64,000 nucleotides of DNA. Source: Isoetes taiwanensis. Its lineage: Eukaryota > Streptophyta > Lycopodiopsida > Isoetales > Isoetaceae. The notes under the pieces are model-generated. The model was not told where the DNA came from and searched no databases. It worked only from the letters and a program-made list of their open reading frames with translations. The DNA lies in assembly GCA_021234155.1 (NCBI GenBank), contig JAJEKV010000058.1:197814-261813 (forward strand), written 5' to 3'. The translations under genes and the position numbers were made by a program. Shown in pieces: positions 60,870 to 64,000 of the stretch. Position 1 is the stretch's first letter. Each line of letters opens with the position of its first letter.

Positions 60870-61570
60870 GGGGAAGTGCAGCAGAGCGTGTTTCGGGAAA
60901 ATGTGCATCCCGCCGAACCAATCCTGCGGCACCCCGGTGGCGTAATGCCTCCCACCCCGACAAGCTCCTCGTCTGCGTGCCTCCTCCTATTGCACGGTGT
61001 GAGGTCCCGGTCCATGGCCGGGGATGTCCCCTTCAAAGATCCTCGCCCTCGGGCGCAATATGGCATCACGCACCTGTGCATCCGCAACCGTGAATATGAC
61101 AATGCGGTCACGGCCCGGGCGCTGAGCCCCATGACGGGCTGCTCGAGAAATGTGAACTGGCCCCGGGAATGTCATCCGATCGAGAATGTGTGTTCGGATG
61201 TTGTGGGCGAGACTCTCCCCCTGCTGTTCTGGCATGCCTCGAACTACCAGATTGTGGCCTCTCCGCCTGCGCTCCTGGAGTTCTGCGGCCTGCGGGTCAA
61301 AGGTGGGCGAGGGCCGGGTCCCGTGCTGGGGGGGTGGTGGTGGTGGCTGGGATGGCGTGGAGTGGCTGGAGTGCGGGGCAGCAGTGCGGGGGCCTGGCTG
61401 CCGGCGTGGAGGCTGTGGCGGGGTAGCGGTCTGAGCCGCGTTCTCGGCCCTGTGAAGTCGGGAGCACAGCTCTTGCAGGGCCTGCTGCTGCTTGGCCATC
61501 TCCTGCCTGCACTGCTGCAGCTGACTATGAACCTCGGCAGGGAGACCCTGGCTCTGTCTATGGATGGTTG
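60870..61570 (-). pseudogene. LINE ORF1 (coiled coil and RRM-like, copy D)
   Basis: The 170-codon frame at 60987-61499 starts with a helical stretch (MAKQQQALQELCSRLHRAEN), which extends upstream as further heptad-like sequence, then a Pro-rich hinge, then RRRGHNLVVRGMPEQQGESL with the RNP-like core and RIVIFTVADAQVRDAIL. After a frameshift the adjoining frames continue with RRRLVGVRRHYATGVPQ-like sequence and MHIFPKHALL. This is the coiled-coil, RRM and C-terminal-domain layout of L1-type ORF1 proteins, which trimerise and coat the RNA. Confidence 0.7.
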
Positions 61571-61798
61571 GGTAAAAGCACGCTGTGGTGTATCAAAAAC
61601 GTGCATTTTGACGCCACATTTTGGCACCACCTTGGTGGTAGAATCGGGTGGTGCATACCGAAGCGGAGATTGCGGGAGTGCGAATTAATGAGCGTCGGTT
61701 ATTTTGAATTTTATGCCACGTCATTGTCCACCTTTTTGAATTAAGAAAGAATCACCTCTTCCTCTGTTTTTTTGCCGCTTCTTGCCGATTGAACCCTA

Positions 61799-63995
61799 AT
61801 GGAGTCGGAATTGAACCCCACTGGTTACACGATGAAATCTCTCCTCAAACAAGAGATTGTGCCCCACGAAGACCTAAAGAAGCTTTGGGGTGACAGAGTT
61901 CCAAATAAATCTGGCTACAGGTATTTTCCCCCAAATGTTTTGTTCAAACTGAAAAATTAAGGCATATGTTTTCTTATGCGAGGTTGAAGAATCGAGCAAT
62001 GAACAATACAAAGAGTTCATGCAAATTTACAAAAGAATTCTGGGGGAAGCCACATACATGGGGTGGAATGGCTCCCGGAACACAGGCGTGGCTTATTATC
62101 TGCATATAAAGGGGAGGTCATGTTAATTGGAAGAGCTTCTGGGATTATTATAAAACTCCGATGAGAAAGCCGAGGCAGTTCTTCTAGACCCAAGAGAAAG
62201 CATAGGCAAATCCAACTTTGACGAGGAGGAAAATAGTAAAAGTGACGAGGGGATGATGAAGATGATAGGGAAATAACCAAATCAGGTTCCTCTAGACCAC
62301 ACATTCAATCTGAACTCACAATCAAAGCAAGAAAAGCAGAGCAATGTTCTGAGACCAAAACATGCCATTGCAGGTATGTTCAATTATTAGTTGTGTTACA
62401 ACAGAAAAAAATCTCAAGCTTGATCTAGATTGTTTCTATCAACACAGAAAAGGTAACATCAAATCCACTTCAAGAATCGGGTATGTCTACTACCATTTTG
62501 CATCATGTTGGCTGTATTGTCATGTTGTGTCTCTATGATGCCATCTGTGGGGCATTTCGTGCAATGGATGCCAGAATGATAGATGTGGTATGTGTGGTGG
62601 TGGTGAGTTGTTGGCATCCACCATGTCTCACACCACACCCCACGATCTCCCACCACTACACTCTACCATCTCCCACAGCCACACTCTCACACCACACACA
62701 CCACCACCACACTCCCACCACCACCACCACACACACCACCACCATCACCACACTCCTCCACCACCACCACACTCCACCACCACCACCACACTCCACCACC
62801 ACCACACCACACCACCCGGACTCCACCATGTCCCACACCACAATCCACCACCACCACACTCCACCACAACCACACCACACCCCACCCCACACACCACCAC
62901 CACCACACCACACCCCACCCCACCACCACACCCCATCACCACACTCCACCATGTCCCACACCACACTCCACCACCACCACCACACTCCACCACCACCACA
63001 CACCCCCACCACCACCACCACCAAACCCCACCACCACACCTCACCACCACCACCCCACCACCACCACCACACACACCACCACCACCACCACAGCGTGTTG
63101 TGTGGTGTGTACTGTGCAGCGTATGTTGTGTGGTGTGTGGTATGTGGTGGTGTGTAGAGACTACCTTGTGTTGTGTGGTGTGTGATTGTGGTTTTCCATC
63201 AGTACGTGGCTTACTATGTTAGGAGGCTGACATATACGTAGTGTTTTGTTTTGCAGACTATGGCAGACTTGTGAAGGAATGGTTGGCTGCAACATCAGCT
63301 AGGTTTGATAGATGCAAGCAACGATTGCAAGCAAACGAGGATAGGAAAAATGATATCAAAAGAAAGATTGAGTTGATGGAGCATAAAGCATCAGAAATTA
63401 GAGCTGATTTGCACAGATGGCAATCAATCATGACAACAAATCCGAAAGCGGCGAGAGGGTGTTCGGGTTGTAAGCGAACTAAAGGATGAAGAGCTAAATG
63501 GTACAGTGTTGCCTGGGCTGAAACAATTAAATAAGGAATTAATGTAGGGAAATTGAGCTAAAGGCATGTGAAGACTTCATCTTTGGAGCTGCTACCTCGA
63601 ATGCAAAGATTTGAGATTTTTTTTCGACGGCGTAGTGGTCATGACACTCCTTTAGATCCCGCACTTCCAATGCTTCCCGAGGCGTAAGAAGAGGGTGATG
63701 AAGGTTGTCCATTTTGTGGGCGTTATGCGAAATGGGAGGGTAAAATGTTGCCAGTTGTGATAGCAGAATGCAGTCACCAGTATCACATTCCATGTCTATC
63801 ACACCATTTGAGGTAAATATTATCATCTCTAACCCTCGTCTAAAGACTCTATTGATTTTGAATTTGTTTTGCAGACACTCTAGAACCTGCTGCAGCCCCA
63901 GTTGTGGCCACATTATGACTGAGACATGGCTTTTGGCTTTTGGTGTTCGAGTGGTACCACAAGAACCAATAGACACAAGTAAGTCCAAAGAGGGG
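61799..63995 (+). pseudogene. Multi-exon locus: coiled-coil and RING-like finger protein, possibly decayed
   Basis: Plus-strand exons can be proposed. Exon 1 is 61799-61920, from ATG (MESELNPTGYTMKSLLKQ) to a GT donor after SGY. A next exon begins about 61983, after an AG. It has the phrases EFWGKPHTWGGM and VNWKSFWDYYKT and an acidic stretch (NFDEEENSKSDEG) in shifting frames. After the (CCA)n-rich intron, exon 63257-63830 follows a TTTTGTTTTGCAG acceptor: YGRLVKEWLAATSARFDRCK, a charged coiled coil to about 63430, then GTVLPGLKQLNKEL, then EEGDEGCPFCGRYAKWEG and IAECSHQYHIPCLSHHLR, with a donor at 63816. The last exon begins near 63876 (HSRTCCSPSCGHIMTETWLL). The C-x2-C, C-x-H-x2-H-x2-C and CCSPSC residues fit a RING-H2-like zinc finger. 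At least three frame breaks make it a probable pseudogene, unless they are sequence errors. I do not know the family. It continues past the window. Confidence 0.55.
62690..63092. repeat. (CCA)n / CACACCAC microsatellite-minisatellite
   Basis: The plus strand is built from CACCAC, CACTCCACCAC and CCATGTCCCACACCACA units, with the last kind of unit repeating at about 120 bp spacing. It lies between two proposed exons of the RING-like locus. The frames through it on both strands (His/Pro/Thr or Val/Trp/Gly) are artefacts. Confidence 0.95.
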
Positions 63996-64000
63996 TGAAA

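Larger units (their letters stand above)
56942..61600 (-). mobile_element. LINE copy D, best copy of the non-L1 family
   Basis: Minus-strand element with ORF1 (60870-61570), endonuclease (59810-60662), linker (about 59450-59700), RT (58200-59311), C-terminal domain with CCHC knuckle (57390-58070) and a short (CCTT)n-like tail at 56942-56960. GC-rich throughout, unlike the AT-rich host. A 229-bp MITE has inserted near its 3' end (57123-57351). Nearly all catalytic residues can be read but they lie in different frames, so the copy is dead. The family is not plant L1: ORF1 is of the L1 ORF1p (transposase_22) type without DUF4283, and the C-terminal end has a CCHC knuckle in place of zf-RVT. Confidence 0.88.

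Noticed and set aside
62483-63222. Long His/Pro/Thr frames and the Val/Trp/Gly frames on the opposite strand
   Set aside because: They run through the CCA repeat and have no family features.

Overview
The window is nuclear DNA of a land plant. The best guess is a fern or fern ally. The 832-codon pentatricopeptide (PPR) gene at the left end has PLS-type repeats with many near-identical 'GYAQHGEG' and 'MQQEGIKPDE' phrases, a style I associate with fern and other seed-free plant editing factors. The rest is a TE graveyard: L1 elements, a second LINE family with a different ORF1 and a CCFVDF-type reverse transcriptase, SINE-like tRNA heads, a Ty3/gypsy scrap, CACTA-type DNA transposon ends and many microsatellites. 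Species is not identifiable from sequence alone.

Layout. 1-1.7 kb: dispersed repeat, short tandem units and a CACTA/En-Spm terminus. 2.8-5.4 kb: the PPR gene (minus strand), the only long intact reading frame. 5.6-7.2 kb: an extreme polypyrimidine tract. 7.2-17.3 kb: no recognisable gene, two poly(A)-tailed retroposon ends. 17.3-23.6 kb: two copies of a non-L1 LINE and a SINE. 23.6-29.6 kb: repeats, including an inverted copy of the first 310 bases. 29.6-32.6 kb: a large degenerate repeat array. 34-37 kb: GA microsatellites. 37-38 kb: a third LINE copy. 39.65-42.16 kb: a dead three-exon beta-tubulin gene with an intronic minisatellite. 43-45 kb: two gypsy RT scraps and an armadillo-repeat exon fragment. 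46.2-54.7 kb: an L1 with ORF1, EN, RT and zf-RVT on the minus strand, split by about 2.3 kb of foreign DNA that carries pieces of an RNA-dependent RNA polymerase gene and a PPR gene plus a tRNA-like SINE head. 54.7-55.1 kb: a second copy of the armadillo fragment. 55.1-56.5 kb: a 5'-truncated, poly(A)-tailed L1 on the plus strand. 56.9-61.6 kb: the best-preserved non-L1 LINE, with a neat 229-bp CACTA-type MITE in its 3' part. 61.8-64.0 kb: a multi-exon host-like locus encoding an unrecognised protein with a coiled coil and a RING-like finger, split by a (CCA)n-rich intron and running off the window.

The genes do not form a pathway. The only plausible working gene is the PPR gene (organelle RNA processing or editing); the RING-like locus may be a gene or a pseudogene. 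Everything else recognisable is transposon-derived or broken. The observations most worth following are the nested-hairpin MITE, the RDR/PPR fragment insertion inside the L1, the non-L1 LINE family with variable microsatellite tails, and the RING-like locus. I did not see tRNA or rRNA genes that look functional, nor a CRISPR array.
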